A stretch of DNA of 64,000 bases from Sacculina carcini. Its lineage: Eukaryota; Arthropoda; Thecostraca; Sacculinidae. Shown one piece after another: positions 50,907-64,000 of the stretch. A program made the translations under genes and the position numbers. The notes under the pieces were generated by a model, which ran no database searches, had not been told where the DNA came from, and worked only from the letters and a program-made list of their open reading frames with translations. Within the stretch, counting starts at the first letter, position 1. Each line of letters begins with the position of its first letter. Location of the stretch: contig OU696592.1 in NCBI GenBank assembly GCA_916048095.2, forward strand, positions 7,141,427 to 7,205,426. The letters run 5' to 3'.

Positions 50907-53900
50907 CTACTTGTCACGCGAAGAACGACGTCGCTTTGAACTGCTCAACTCCAAGTCTGAAACCACACACACACACACACACATACACACCCACCCACCA
51001 CGGTCATCACAAACATCATGAAATAGCATTGCCCAAATACAAGTGATAATTGTGAAGCGAGGTTAATGAAAAGTCGCCAAACACCGGCAAAACACTCAAC
51101 ATGAATTACAGTGCATGTCAACATGAACCAATTGTCAATGATGCGTTAAGCTAGCGTTGAACCGAGTTATCAATTCAGCACAAACATCGAACACGTGTCA
51201 CCGTGCGCATATACTGATAATATACTGACACACACCTGCGGGCGTCGAGGCGACTGTGGTCGCGCTGTTGCGCAGTTTCCGCTTGGCGGGCGCGACCAAC
51301 AGCGGTGCCACCACTGACGGCGGCACTGGTGGCGTGGACTGGTGACGGGGCTGGGCGGACGCACGAGACGCCGTCCTGCCGCGACGACCAACCACTGCTG
51401 CCGTGTGTGCGGCGGCCGCGACGACGGCACGTGACGCCACCGTCATGACGGACTTGACAGCTCCACGAGACGACCGACTTCCACCACGACTCCCAGCACG
51501 CGCACACACCGACGAACGACTGCATCACACACACACACACACACGAGGAACACATGAACGATCGCACATCCACACTGCTGCCAGAATAAAGCACATCACC
51601 GAACGATAGCAAACTACACATCGTGCACGAGCAGTCTCACCCGACAGAATGTCTCATGCTGCGAACGACGTTGTTGACGGTGGTGTTTGTGGGGTCGGCA
51701 GTCGCGCGTGATGTCGGGGCTGTCACGAGATCCTCGCTGTTGATCAACCCCGTCTTCGAGGCCGACACACAATTAGCGCGAGAGACTGACTCGCTACACT
51801 GACTGATACTGGTGTTGTTCACTAACAAACAGTCACAAGCAAAATAATATTGAGTGTTGAAGCAACTCATGAACACTGGCAACAGCTACGAGGTTCCACA
51901 TGAATGTGAACAGAACGACAACTCAAACTGAAATCACACCATGTTCTGATAAGCAATGAGAAACAAAGACAAACTATTGTTGACCGCTGGTGTACACATG
52001 CGTGTTGTGTGGGACAGCACCTCTCTTGGCAGCAGCGGCCGCCCTGCTCAGTCTGGCCGTGGCTGGTGGTGGATCGACGGCTCCGTTCAGCACCACAGTC
52101 ACGTTGGCACCGCTGGTCTTACTGCCGCTGTCACCAGTGATGCCGACTGCAGGGCGCACTGACACTGGCACACAATTGACGGCTGACAGGCTGGTGCTGG
52201 TCGATATGGACGATGTGCAGGAAGCAATGGTCGATGTTGAGGTGGATATAGACGACTTAGTGTCGGAAATCGTGCATATTGAGGCACTGGCGGTGTCTGT
52301 GGATGTGACGGCGGTGTCTGTGGATGTGACGGGGGTGTCTGTGGATGTGACGGGAGTGGCTGTGGACGCGACGGTGGTGTCTGTGGATGTGACGGGTGTG
52401 GCTGTGGATGTGACGGGGGTGTCTGAGGATGTGACGGGGGTGGCTGTGGATGTGACGGGTGTGGCTGTGGATGTGACGGTGGTGTCTGTGGATGTGACGG
52501 GGGTGGCTGTGGATGTGACGGGGGTGGCTGTGGATGTGACGGGGGTGGCTGTGGATGTGACGGTGGTGTCTGTGGATGTGACGGGTGTGGCTGTGGATGT
52601 GACGGTGGTGTCTGTGGATGTGATGGGGGTGGCTGTGGATGTGACGGGGGTGTCGGTGGATGTGACGGTGGTGGCTGTGGATGTGACGGTGGTGGCTGTG
52701 GATGTGACGGGTGTGGCTGTGGATGTGACGGGGGTGACTGTGGATGTGATGGGGGTGTCTGTGGATGTGATGGGGGTGTCTGTGGATGTGACGATGGTGT
52801 CTGTGGATGTGACGGGGGTGGTGATGGCAGGGATGTTGGTGGAGATGGATTTGAAGGACCTGTCGATAGGAAAGTTGGTAGATGTGTTACTAGAGGAGGA
52901 AGTGGTGGATGTTTGGATATTGGTCGATGTGATGGATGATGTGGTGATGGTAGGGGTAGATGTGGATGTGACTGAATTGATGAGAATATTGGATGATATG
53001 AATGTGTTGGCGGAAGTGGATGTGTTGGCGGAGGTCACTGACACCGGTACATCAATGGATGAAACGCACAACAACGGAGCTTTCAGCGCTGACACGCACG
53101 ACACGACCGCCTTGCTAGACGCCACGTCTCCATATCGCTCAGTACCAGCACATACAGACGCAGCTGGCTTGCACACCGACGCAAGAGACGAGCATGGAAG
53201 CACCGCGACGGCAGCATTCACTGGCACTGAAGCGCTCCGTGTTGACACTGGTATCTGACTGACTGCATTTGCCTGTTCGACAGCACACTGAATCGTTCCA
53301 GTGGTCGACGGCGCAGTAGACGCAGCAACTGCCGTCAGCGATGACGTAGCGTCACACCGTGCTGCCACGCACGACGAGGCAGCGATGACGGTGTTGCAAG
53401 CAGTCACTGTCACCGAGCGCGAGTGTTTGCCGCTCGATAGGGCAGCAATGGTGCCACTTGTGCTGCTAGAGTGCGCATCATCGGCACATGCCGAGGACAC
53501 ACACGGCGCACTGGCACTGCCAACGGAAGCGACAGACTTGCTGACAGACGACACGTTCGGGCTTGGTCGATACACAGCCGATACATCATTTTTTGTTGTT
53601 ACGCTGGCGCCCAGCATACAGGTGGAAGCGCCGACGGAAGAAACGCAGTCCTCACCGTCAAATTTGAGCGGCAATTGAGGATTGGCGTTGTTGCCGCCAC
53701 TGCTCACAATCGTCTCGTTCACACAGCCGTTGATCACGACAGCTGATTCTACACAAGGACTTGGTTGTCGCGAGCTGGAGCGCGTGTGACGAGTACTGCA
53801 TCGCGCCTCCGATTCACAAAAAGCAGTGTCTGCCGCCGCTGCCGCTGACGATACGAAACTCACATGACTGTAGCTACTGCTGCTGGAAACAGGCCGAGTG

Positions 53901-56900
53901 CCGGTCAAAACCGACGTCGTGACGGCGGTGACCGGCCGACTGACGAACGAGTTGGCAGTGACGGCGGATGGCGACGCCAGCTGACCGCTCAGAAGACGAG
54001 ACAGCATGCCGCCAGCCAGCGCGACAGGAGGAGATGCTGATGGAGTCGTCGCACAGTCGTCGTCGGCACGAGATACGACCGCTGCAGCTCGGCCGCCGTC
54101 GTCGTCGTTGTCATTGTGCGGTCGGATGCCAGCGCTTTCTCGCCGGAACACAGCGGCAGTAAGTGGTGGAGACTCGCACGCACGCGCCAAGCGGTCCGGG
54201 TTGGAGTAAGTGTATCGTGGCGGCTTAACTCGCAACAGCTCGGGCTCCTCGTCAACGCACGACACGACGCTGTTAGACAGAGTGCCACTGGTTGCGACAC
54301 ACGAAGCAGCGGCCATTTTGTGTAGCGTCGGAGGCGGCAACGAACACTCGGTATTGCTAACACAAGCCGTGCGAATCGCCGGTGAACTCTGTGACTGAAA
54401 TTGTGAAGTGCAGCCGGCAGAAACCGCCATCTCGCGCGCGGCGTTGTTGGTGGACGCTGTACCGGTCGTAGAGCTGCACACGATCGCAGTGAGAACGGGT
54501 GGTTCCGGTGAAACGGCCACGAGATGATCAGCGCACGAGCCAGCCGGGGAACCGATGCTGCTGGTAGGTGAGGAAGTCTGGCACGGCGCTTTGATCAGCT
54601 TGATAGGCAGCATTTTGACGCCGGGCGGCAGCGTGAGCGGAACGACGGAAGAAGTGCATGTTCGCACGACAGTCGCAGTCTGAGTGGTGCCCGTGCACGT
54701 GACAACAGCGGTGGAGGCGTTGACGCCGGATCTCACCGTACAGACTGCAGTCTGAGCTGAGGCGACGCTACGACCTGCCGTCGATACAATGAAAGCGGGA
54801 ATGGTGTTGGAGGTGACTAGCTGAAGTGAATGATGCCGATGTTGCAGCCCTGATGAACCACACAACGTAGAGACAAAATCGCAAGACAACCGACAGTGGT
54901 GTGATCCAGCTTCACCTTCAGGATCAGTGCTGACAGAGGACACGGCACGCGGACACACACGTGCAGGACGCTGATATATTTGCTGGCCAGCCGCACAAGA
55001 CACGCTCGACGAGTCTGCATTGTTGCACGACCCTGAGGCACTATTCGATATGCACTGACTACCACTGTCAGATTCAACGCATGCCCCTGCGCGCACAACA
55101 CTGCAAGACGCACTAGTTGAACACACACGCGCACAATCACCAATGTCACTGACCACTGGTGCGGTATGCGCAGTAGCAGCACTAATATCGCACGCACTAA
55201 CAACGACAGGCACGGCCACGCTATCAGTTGACACTGCTGGTTTGGCGTTGTGAGAGGCGATGCAAGGCGGAGACGATGATACGACCATCTTGGTCTCATG
55301 GTTCGAGTGACAACGAGTAAGCGCAATATCAGTGCTGATCGTTGCACTCGACGTGATAGCTAATGGAGACATCACCGGACCGTTGGATATTGTCGTGTTG
55401 GTGGTGGTCGCCGAGGAGTTGGCCCCGGAGAAAACAGGCCGGCTACAGTCAGTGACAACAGCTGTACTACTGGAGGCAGTTGATATGTCCGCCAGCGACA
55501 CGGCACACGTCGACAATGGTGACTGGTGTTGTATTGAAGACTGGGAATTCGAACTGGAAGCCATTACCAGAAGCTGAAAATTGTCCTGATGGTGATGTAG
55601 ATCGTGTTTGTGGACAGACTCGGCGTCTAACTCGTCTTTACGATGTGGAGGACTTTCGGAGTCCTGGTTTGGACTCTTTTCCGACTGAGTGTCCATCGAC
55701 TCAATACCGGAGTCGTCGGCCAACAACACCACACTGTTACCGCCGTGCTCCGTTGATAAGACCGTTGTAGCGGCGCCGTGTTGATGCTGACCGAATGTGT
55801 CGCCGCTGCTGCCGTCCACTGACTTGTGCCGCAGCGACGCGGCCTGTACCACCGCTTGCTGGTCGGTCAGAGCAGCGGTGAAACACGACACCGACGACGA
55901 AGCCGGGACAAGCGGAGTGGATCGCTGGACGCATTGTGAAGTGAGAACATGGCGTCGCAGCAAACTGTTCTCGCCCAATTCTGCTGGCTTGGTGCAACCG
56001 CCTGCTTGCGTTGCCTTGACAGCAGAACCAAGCGTAGATTGAGAAGAAACACCGCATGCGACCACCGGTGCTGCCGACAATGATGACTGGCGCACCTCGC
56101 CAATCGACACCGCCACCGATGAAAGACAAAATGCTGGCGAAGGTGAAGACGGTGACGAAGGGAGAAGGGGCGGAGACACAGCCGATACACATGCAGAAGC
56201 TACGGCGCTGACGGCTGTGTCGGTGCAAGAAGCCGTTGTACACGCGTCCGGCGAGAATATGTCGTCCGGCGGCACGGGAGGTACATGCCTCAAATCCATC
56301 TCTGAATGCCACAGACACAAGAAACATGCGCACACACACAAATAAATAAAAATCTGAAAGAACTGACGAATGGCAGGAAGCTGTAGTTCAACTTGTTCGA
56401 CTGAACTTGGACCAAATAATTAGCGATTGAACTAGTAAAGAACAAACGATCAATGGACGCAAAAGCTGACATAATAACTGATATACAGTTCATAGACAAC
56501 ACACTCATTTGCAACTAATTTGTAAACAACATCGATTAGCAAATTTATGTAAATATTGCCATGTTAAACTGGAAGAAATTCAAACATACAAATAAATATC
56601 CTACTCTACCATACTTTGTATTAAAATCTAAAACACATGTAGATCTGAAACCAAACAAAATAATTAGTCAAACGAGTACAAGCAAATACAACTAACCATA
56701 AACAGAAACTACTATAGACAAAACAAGACAAAAAATGAAAAATCTCAGGATAAACAAGGAAAAGAATTTCCCAGAAGGCTGAGGCAAGATGATTGACAGA
56801 ATGACCGGAACAATTATTGCAGAATGCTTGCGCCTGAGGCAGAACCCCTCATCATGCTCGATGCTACGCATTGTTCATTGTGGTATCGACCAAGGATCAC

Positions 56901-59900
56901 TGCAGGATAGCCGAGGGTAGGATGTGTGAAGTTAACTGTGAGGAACGCATGAGAGCACTCGGAGGACGGTTGACAGCACACAAATGCACCATCACTCACC
57001 CATGATATGGTTGGCCACCTTGTCGCGAGCATTGCTGGCACCAGGGAGTCGACCAGAGTAGCACGAGTTGAGCAATTTAACAGAGCCGAAACCACCATCT
57101 TCCTCCTTTCTCTTGACTCGCTGCTTCATCTTGTCCTTGTCTTTCAGGCGACTCTTGAGAACCGAATCCTTGAACTTGATCTTGAAAGGACTCTCGCCGA
57201 CCGAGTGCGCAACGTTCGTCTCAGTCGTACTCAACTCGGCCGCGCCACCGTCTTCATCTTTCACTGTTCTAATCTTCGCTTTGTCCTTGTTCTTGCCGCA
57301 GCCAGCCACGATCGTTGCAGCCACCGGTGTAGCGTCTTTGGAAATGACAACGGCAGCATTGCGTCCTCGCAGCGAGATATGTAACGGAGGTACTCGGGGC
57401 TCCAGTGCGGCCCGAGCGTCGGCCGACGACTGCGTGTGCACCACACATACCCCATTGTGCACCACAGCCACCCCAGTCGCCGCCACCTTATCACCCGCCA
57501 ATTCGGCTGTGGTGGTTGAAGCAACACGCAGCCCGGCATCCACATCGGCAGCTAGCACAGAAGCCGCCGTCGCCGCAGCGCTACAAGTCACTGCACGACC
57601 GTCCATCCTGTAGACAGCAGAGGCCGGCTGGTCGCTCTTGTCCAACTTGAGTCGCAGGCGTATCCTGTCAGTGGCATGTTGCTGCTGCTCTTGTGGCGTA
57701 TGCGATGAGGACAACACACTGGCCACCGTGTCCGCCGACGTCACAGCGGACGCGTTTCTCGAGTGACAGCTCGTCACTGCGTTGCTCACTAACAAATGAC
57801 CGACGACAGAGCGCGCCGTCACTGGCGTCGACGTTACTGTCAACACTGAACTGGTGGAGGCTGACAACACCTGAGCGTTGAGCGCCGCCAATGCCACGGC
57901 AGATGCATCATTAGTAGTGACCGCAGTGACGGACGCGGCAGACTCCCTCGGCTCTGCCTCGCTGTCCGACCCGCTGTCGCTGGCCACCATCGGCTCCAAG
58001 AGACCTGTCAACGGATTGATCAGCAACTGATGAGGCTTGCCTGGCGAGACTGACACCGGAGTACCGGATGATGACGCCGTGCTAAATCGGCCGGACAACA
58101 CAGTCGAGGAGGACGACGTATGACAAGTGATCGGCGCGCGAGAAGTCGCCGACGACAGGCAAGAAGCAGGGTAAGGCAAGCAGGAAGATGATGAGCACGT
58201 ACTGGCTACACGTGTAGTTGTAGTACTACACGTGCTATTGTCCGCCGAATGACACAAAGAAGATCCGACCGTTACGACGGACGCAGTGCATGTGACTGAC
58301 GATGCGGCGACGGCAGCACTAGGCGGCGTCGGTGGCACGTGCGCGGCGAGTCGTCCGGCAACGGAGGCTGCCGGAGCGGCGACTACACTGCCGACTGTGC
58401 CGGCCACCCCAACACACCGCGCTACCGCCGACGTCAGCTGAGCGGCGGGAACAGCAGCGGGCGGGGCAACACGCGCGCGCACCACAACGCCAGCAGGCGC
58501 AGCCGCTGTTGACGAAGACAGCGAGGAAGACAGTGACGACGAAACGACAAGCGCTGCGGCACCACCACCGGCCCGCTTCAACTGCGCAAGATGCGCCGAG
58601 TAGACACGCTGTGGTCCGCCGCTTTGTGACAACTGCGAGGCTGTCGTGGCAGTGACACATGCGTGACTGGTGACTGCCGAGGAGCGCACCAGCACGGTGG
58701 TCGGCGCCACTGCAGGCCGCTCATTTGCCACAGCCACCGGCGACGCCACTGCAGATGGCTGCTGCTGCTGCTGGTAGAAACGGACTCTGTGCTGGTGAGA
58801 TGAAGCCGACGAGCCGAGGCGTATACCAGTAGTGGCCACGGTGCCCTGAGCAACACCGGCAACTCGTGCAGTGGACGGTGACAGTACGCGAGTCATGTCC
58901 ATCACTGTCGCCGACGGTGGCTGTGGAGAGGCGTGTCGGTGCGTGTAGGCGGCGGGGGCGGTCGAGCGTACTTGCGGAGGTCGTTGAACGATGCCCGCAC
59001 CCCCTCCCACCACCGTCACACCATCCAGCGGAGTCAACTCGCTCTTGAGCAGATTGACCAGCAAAGGACTGCCGAGCGAGGCGGACGTCGCGCTTGCCGT
59101 ACCAGAGCCCGGGTATGGCGGCGGTGCTACGTGTCGCTGCACAAGCAGCGGCCGCGGCGCGTGCTGCTGCACGTGATATGCCAGTGGCGCGTGCTCGGCG
59201 GCAGGCACCAGCTTGACGGCGGTCGTGTGGAGCGGGGAAGCGACACCATTGACGACGGCAGCCACACCACCGCCCGCCTGCGACATCAGATCGGCCACAT
59301 TTCGCTGGCCGGTCGACGCGGGAGAACACACAGACAGCCGCTGCTGCTGCTGATGGTGGTGGTGGTTGGTGTGACAGTGATCGGAGCGATATTGAGAAGA
59401 CTGCTGGTGGTGGTTGGTGTGACAGTGATCGGAGCGATATTGAGACGACTGCTGATGGTGGTTGGTGTGACAGTGATCGGAGCGATATTGAGACGACTGC
59501 TGCTGAGCGCCAGCACACGAATCGCCCACAGATACCTGCAAGACACACACACACACGTGCCTATATAGCGAGAGTACCAAGTAAATCTGAACGAGAGTAC
59601 TTACACAATCGCAAGTCACAACCAAAAATCATAAAAAGACACCAGTGTTTGAACAAGTCACGATTTATATACACCCAAAACGATAAATGATTACAAAATA
59701 GAAGAGACCGTTATACTGGCAGCAGACACATATAAAAGTGTTCTACATAGAAGCTGACAAGTGTTGTTGACACGACCGTGCCACTTTACCCGTGGACAAT
59801 TGTCTCCTAGGCCGACCGACAACACCCCGAGAGATCGCAGTGCAGGGTCACACTGATCCAACAGTCTGCGCAGTCTCAACGCCGCCTCACGGGGCACTGA

Positions 59901-59958
59901 CACTCGCACGCGCACCGCGTCCCACGGATCCTCCATGCAGACGAAAACTCCCTCTATC
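50907..59958 (-). CDS. NCOA6: NCOA6 (ASC-2/TRBP-like nuclear receptor coactivator), 5' exon(s) not found
   Basis: Nuclear coactivator that docks receptors through LXXLL boxes and belongs to MLL3/4 (KMT2C/D) histone methyltransferase complexes. Exons: about 59958-59790, 59535-57000, 56301-52021, 51821-51641, 51519-51236, 50956-50907; about 2500 residues. The first contains the conserved EDPWDAVRVRVSVPREAA...RSLGVLSV block. LXXLL box 1 is SPLLVNLLKSE (LVNLL at 59047-59061), near-identical to vertebrate NCOA6. Box 2 is LSRLL at 53990-54004. The C-terminus reads SSSKRRRSSRDK then TAG 50907, like human SKRRKSK. Most of the rest is Ser/Thr/Ala/Val low complexity. All junctions agree in phase. The N-terminal exon with the true ATG was not identified. 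Confidence 0.88.
52282..52832. repeat. NCOA6: 18-bp coding minisatellite in NCOA6 (PVTSTA repeats)
   Basis: About 30 units of 18 bp inside the 4.3 kb exon. They encode six-residue repeats PVTST(A/D) on the minus strand in the same frame as the LXXLL-containing region. Being a multiple of three, the array can vary in length without breaking the frame. Confidence 0.93.
59340..59520. repeat. NCOA6: Coding repeat QQSSQYRSDHCHTNHH in NCOA6
   Basis: Three nearly identical in-frame copies of a Gln/Ser/His-rich unit at the start of exon 59535-57000, followed by His and Gln runs. Confidence 0.9.
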
Positions 59959-59963
59959 CTCAA

Positions 59964-61880
59964 GTTTGATCAGCGTCTTAACACAAATACAAACACTTAG
60001 TTACTCACCGAAACACGACAAAAGCAAACATCAAACAAATATTTGAAGAAAACAAGTACACATAACATGGGAATAATATAACATAAAACATGCATTCAAT
60101 TGTTTCATTCAATTTTTCTTACATATTCTTGAATTCAATTAAAACGCTCATAGTCAACGTTCGAGTATATATTGTTGAATAACACCAATTGTACTTACAA
60201 TGATGAAACTAGCATACTGAAATTCTGCCTGCAAGGAAGTTGGTTGAACAAGACTACTCACAATCCAGTAACAGAAACGTAAAGTATATCATAGTTGTTC
60301 ACCCATGTTACGTTCTTCTTAGTCACTTCTCTTCGGTGTACACTACTGTATGCGTGCACTCGCAATACTCATGTTTCACCAATAAAAACAGAAGCAACAA
60401 AAAACACTAGCAAAAACATTGTATAGAAACAAATTGCTTTGTCTATTCCTCATAAACAAACGCGTACACATACACATTCCTCTAATATACATATACACAA
60501 GGATATCTTCAGAGGAAAAACACCCGCACAAATTATGTGTTTACAATCCATATCATTAGAGAAGAAACACGAAATGACACGCATTTGAATGGACGTATTA
60601 ATCCCCATAGACCGGCTCAAACTTTATGAACAAAAGTGCACATTTTAACCTCCAACAATTTGTAGCTGATATTTCCTCCACTAGGAAGATACCTAAAGCG
60701 AATGGTAACCATGTATAAGCAGTAATCGAAATCTGATAAAACTTACGAATTATAATCGATTCTTGCATCAGAAACAAACATAAATTCCCATTAGATTCAC
60801 GTCAAAATCAATAATTACAGAAATATTACACAAAAACAGCACTCGATTGTTATTCGGCAAGGAACGCCCACCCCAGAGCTCACCTACAAAATAAGGTAGA
60901 CACAAAATACAAAGTGTCATAGAATAACATAATTTCTGCGATATCAAAAGTCTCACCAGAAATTCATAAAAAGGCCACAGCCGAACAACAAAAATAACTC
61001 ATATGGACAACTTAACAACAACAACATCCGCCATTTGCAAACTGTTGCGCATGCGCAATAGAACATTCCTTTCACTCCACAAATCAACACTAACAGCATC
61101 TTTACTACGGCGCTTAGTATTGAAATATATTGACTTGGTTAGATTAAACAACAGTTATAGGATTATAGAATACACGCCTTATGGTTCTAATATATTCCGT
61201 TCGATATATAGCTTGAATATTCGGCGTGAATACACTTCCTACAATTTCCATCCGTAACATGTTGATAAAACTTTACTGCAAGCAAAAATCGAAAGACAGA
61301 TAGGTAAAATGTGGATTGGAGTCACATATAACTTGAAAATTTTCATCAATGGATGTAAGTATTGATATTGAATATTTGGAAATTAACACCTGATAGTTTT
61401 CACAAGCCTGAACTTGTAACTCATGTAGTTTCAGTGTTTAAATGTTATTATTTTTGACTTTGTAGCAGAAACCTCCCCCAAATTTTATTTTATCAATAAA
61501 ATATTGTAAAATAACTGCTCTTCAAAAGAATTTACTTCAGCATGAAGTATACAATTGGAATACATTATATATCAAATGCTAAAGAGAAATATGAAGATTT
61601 ATGAAAATATACTATACTTGGGTGTATACACTATATCAAAAGGCCTGGTAAATTTTTTTGGCACTACTGTGCCCAAGCAGGTGATGTGGCTATTTTTGAG
61701 GATGTGCGTTGCCGTTGATATGGACTGTTGCTGATCGAGTGAGTTTTTCAAGGTATATGTGCGATTTGCAAGGTTGTGTGTGTTTCTATTTGGTTGTGTT
61801 TCCTTTATATGTCTTCGACATAATATGCTAGGTTTGGTTAAGCCGTCGAAACATCTGGCTCATTTCGTTCGGCACTCTAG
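59964..61880. other. NCOA6 upstream region and intergenic DNA
   Basis: AT-rich, no secure coding exon. A minus-strand stretch at 60768-60893 with an acceptor-like TTTTGTAG could be a non-recognised upstream exon, but its translation does not resemble NCOA6. Confidence 0.5.
61047..61060. promoter_or_regulatory. NRF-1-like palindromic site, candidate NCOA6 promoter
   Basis: TTGCGCATGCGCAA contains the NRF-1 core GCGCATGCGC. A CCGCCAT (YY1-like) motif is 17 bp upstream on the plus strand, i.e. just downstream for a minus-strand gene. Both are common at housekeeping promoters. The site sits about 1.1 kb upstream of the first NCOA6 exon found. Confidence 0.5.
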
Positions 61881-61889
61881 ATACTTGCA

Positions 61890-62845
61890 TTGATATTTGC
61901 ATTATCATTTGATTTCACTCCTTTCTCCTTTTCTCCGTTTCTTGATCGCCCTTCTGCTATTAAACTTGTTATTTCTCTAATATTTTCCCGTATTGATTAT
62001 TGTTGTTCACTCTATTTCCACGTTCCCCGTTATTCCCTCCGCATTCTTCAGCGTGTTATCAACTCTCCTTGTCGTTTTGTCCTGTCTCCTACTCCTTGTC
62101 GCCATACTTCTGAATTTTTGTTTCAATTTCGTTGGCTTCCTATCATTCCCCGCATTCATTTTCGCCTGTGTTGTGTTATTTTTAAACTCATTCATGACCC
62201 TTCTCAGCCTTCCTATCTTTCTCACCTTTTGTCTGAATCTGTTGTTCCTTCTCGACACTCACGCCCACTTGTATGTTTTAGAGCTTTAAATGAGTCTACC
62301 TGGTCTTCTAAATCGTTTTCTTTTTTGCTCCGCGTCTGTTTAATTCTCTTCCCTCTAACATTGTTCAATCTTCCTCCTTCCATTCGTTCAGGTCCTCTTT
62401 GTTTAAATATTTGTTTGATCAATCGTTTGACGCTGTATCTCACTCTCTTACTCCTTATGCTTCTGTGTGATCTGTTTTTAGTTATTTCCGATACACAATT
62501 TTTATTTGCTTTGTGTACCTCATCTGGTTTTGCTGTTCCTGCATTTTGTATTGTTTGAGTGTTGTATGTGTATAAGTATTTGCTATATGTGTTTTCTTAT
62601 TGCTAGTCAATTGGTATTTTGCGCGCATGGTATATGCGCTAAAGGAGATGTATTTATTTATTATTATTATTATTCATAATATCTTTCTAGCGTAGTTGGC
62701 TTTTGTAGTTGTCCGCATGTTATTTTGTGTGTGTGTGCGGTGCTTTCATGTTAATGTTTTTATTTTCCAATTTTCGTTGTAGGTTGCCGCGCTTGTGTCC
62801 CTGGATGAGCGCTATACAAATAAATGAATGAATGAATGAATGAAC
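61890..62845 (+). mobile_element. 3' fragment of a LINE (CR1/L2/Jockey-like)
   Basis: An open frame of about 220 codons carries the C-terminal reverse-transcriptase region (SRIDYC, LRILQRV, FQFRWLPIIPRI, PSYLSHLL, LPPSIR). Non-coding 3' sequence ends GAGCGCTATACAAATAAATG followed by (AATG)n, a typical 3' tail of this LINE group. 5'-truncated, no endonuclease seen; non-autonomous relic. Confidence 0.78.
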
Positions 62846-63143
62846 CTGTTGTGTCAACAGTGTACATTTAGTTCTTGTATTTTTGTAATCGTTGACTAGT
62901 TGGTTGCCATGGCAACGGACGAATCAACAATGTCGGGAAGAGTTAGTTGGTTTGGGGGAAAGAAGGGATTGCGGAGTCGTTGATGGAAGTGTTAATAATT
63001 CAGTGTTTGTTAATATTGTTTTTGTAATAAAAACACCAAAAGCTCTTTCGGCAATATGTCGAGAATATCAGAAAGCATTATAAAACCGTTCAGCGGAAAT
63101 GGCGACAATAATAAGACTATAACATCTGGGGGCTGATCCATTT

Positions 63144-63692
63144 ATGATGTTGTACAAGACTATAGTCAGACCCAAGCTGGAATACTGCATGCCTGTGGCA
63201 CAACCAAGTTATAAGAAAGATGTTTTCAGGATTGAACAAGTACAAAGAAGAGCCACACGATTGGTTGAAACTGTGCGGGATGAAGAATATCCTCTTAGAC
63301 TTGAAAGGCTCAGGCTGCCATCACTTGAATATAGAAGGAAAAGAGCATCAGTGTTGCAGGCATTTAGGATAGTGAAAACAATAGACAGACTTGATGAGAA
63401 GATCTTATTTGAGCAAAACCTAGAGATACGGACAAGAAGACATAGTCAAAAGTTTCAAGAGAAGTTCTGCAGGAGCGAGGCAGGGAAGGCGGCTTTCAGT
63501 CAGCGAGTGGTGAGAGATTGGAACCGTTTACCTGAAGCAGTGATAGATAGTGAAACTGTCAATCAATTTAAGAAGCGACTTGGCAGATGGTGGAAGGAAG
63601 AACCAACGCTCTACATGAATCATAGAGAACCTGTTGTGACGAGACATTCTGCCATAACTACCTTCAACGATGAGGAGAGAGATACCAGCTGA
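63144..63692 (+). mobile_element. Second LINE 3' fragment (reverse-transcriptase C-terminus)
   Basis: A 182-codon frame with LYKTIVRPKLEYC, VQRRATRLV, RLRLPSLEYRR, RTRRHSQKF and VVRDWNRLPEAV, the usual C-terminal motifs of non-LTR reverse transcriptases, ending TGA 63690-63692. It differs from the LINE just upstream and belongs to another family. The catalytic core is absent. Confidence 0.78.
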
Positions 63693-63719
63693 AGCTGAAA
63701 CTCTACGTTGGTGAGTCAT

Positions 63720-64000
63720 AAAGAAAGTGAGGTTGTTTGCTGAGCTGCAGAAAGTTGATGACGTTGCAAGTCTTTTACCGCTACCGCTTTGGAAGGTGAT
63801 GCGCTCGCTACATATCTGGAAATGGAAGAAACTGATAAGAAAAATGCTGATGAAATTGAAAGCAAGTTAAAAGAAGCCTTCTCTGATAGCCCGTTTGTGG
63901 CTCATGCGAAACTGATGAAAGTACGATGGACTGGCGAACCAGTGGACGCGTTTGCCAGCGAAATTCGCCGATTGGCTGGGTTAGCTGGATTCAAAGGAGA
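63720..64000 (+). mobile_element. Gag region of an LTR retrotransposon, cut by window end
   Basis: Two overlapping frames read like the capsid part of a Ty3/Gypsy-type gag: one ends near 63785 (VRLFAELQKVDDVASLL), the next runs to the window edge (LEGDALATYLEMEE, FASEIRRLAGLAGF). The change of frame at about 63784 indicates a single-base indel, so this copy is probably defective. LTR and pol lie outside the window. Confidence 0.68.

Noticed and set aside
51990-53258. Plus-strand frame of 422 codons (VDVTGVAVDVTG)
   Set aside because: Antisense shadow of the NCOA6 PVTSTA repeat; the minus strand has the conserved motifs and fitting splice sites.
61003-61257. Plus-strand frame of 84 codons near the NRF-1-like site
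   Set aside because: No recognisable motif and no splice or codon support; overlaps the presumed promoter.

Overview
Eukaryotic nuclear DNA with intron-rich genes, very abundant (TG)n/(CA)n microsatellites and many minisatellites. The gene set and scattered degenerate CCTAA/TTAGG runs (an arthropod-type telomere motif) suggest a protostome, probably an arthropod and perhaps a non-insect one. That placement is inference. All homology statements come from recalled family features; no search was run. Splice junctions were chosen by GT/GC-AG signals plus unbroken reading phase.

Layout. (1) 1-15306 (+): 3' part of a CadN-type classical cadherin, with cadherin repeats, EGF/LamG modules, two alternative EGF+transmembrane exons and a beta-catenin-type tail. 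A selenocysteine tRNA gene sits in one intron. (2) 16886-32122 (+): virilizer/VIRMA, the m6A-writer scaffold, 16 exons. (3) 38389-32896 (-): complete PRMT5, 10 exons, catalytic residues intact. (4) 39547-44695 (+): ZC3H3 CCCH zinc-finger protein, 8 exons, head-to-head with PRMT5. (5) about 49638-45318 (-): unrecognised three-exon gene. (6) 59958-50907 (-): NCOA6 with both LXXLL boxes and a basic C-terminus; its first exon(s) were not found, and an NRF-1-like site near 61.05 kb may mark its promoter. (7) 61.9-64 kb: retroelement debris, namely two LINE 3' fragments and the start of an LTR-element gag cut by the window edge.

The cadherin acts at the cell surface. The other four recognised genes encode nuclear regulators of RNA or chromatin: m6A writing, arginine methylation, mRNA export/polyadenylation and coactivation. 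There is no operon logic; pairs are tandem, convergent (vir/PRMT5, ZC3H3/unknown) or divergent (PRMT5/ZC3H3).

The most unusual signal is that several minisatellites are anchored on exon-intron borders, so the authentic splice donor or acceptor is repeated in every unit (units of 66-72, 77, 46, 38 and 57 bp, 6 to about 38 copies). Also notable are sense-strand TG tracts before most 3' splice sites, a GC-AG intron, a perfect 20-bp-arm hairpin, and a small hAT-like MITE with target-site duplication.
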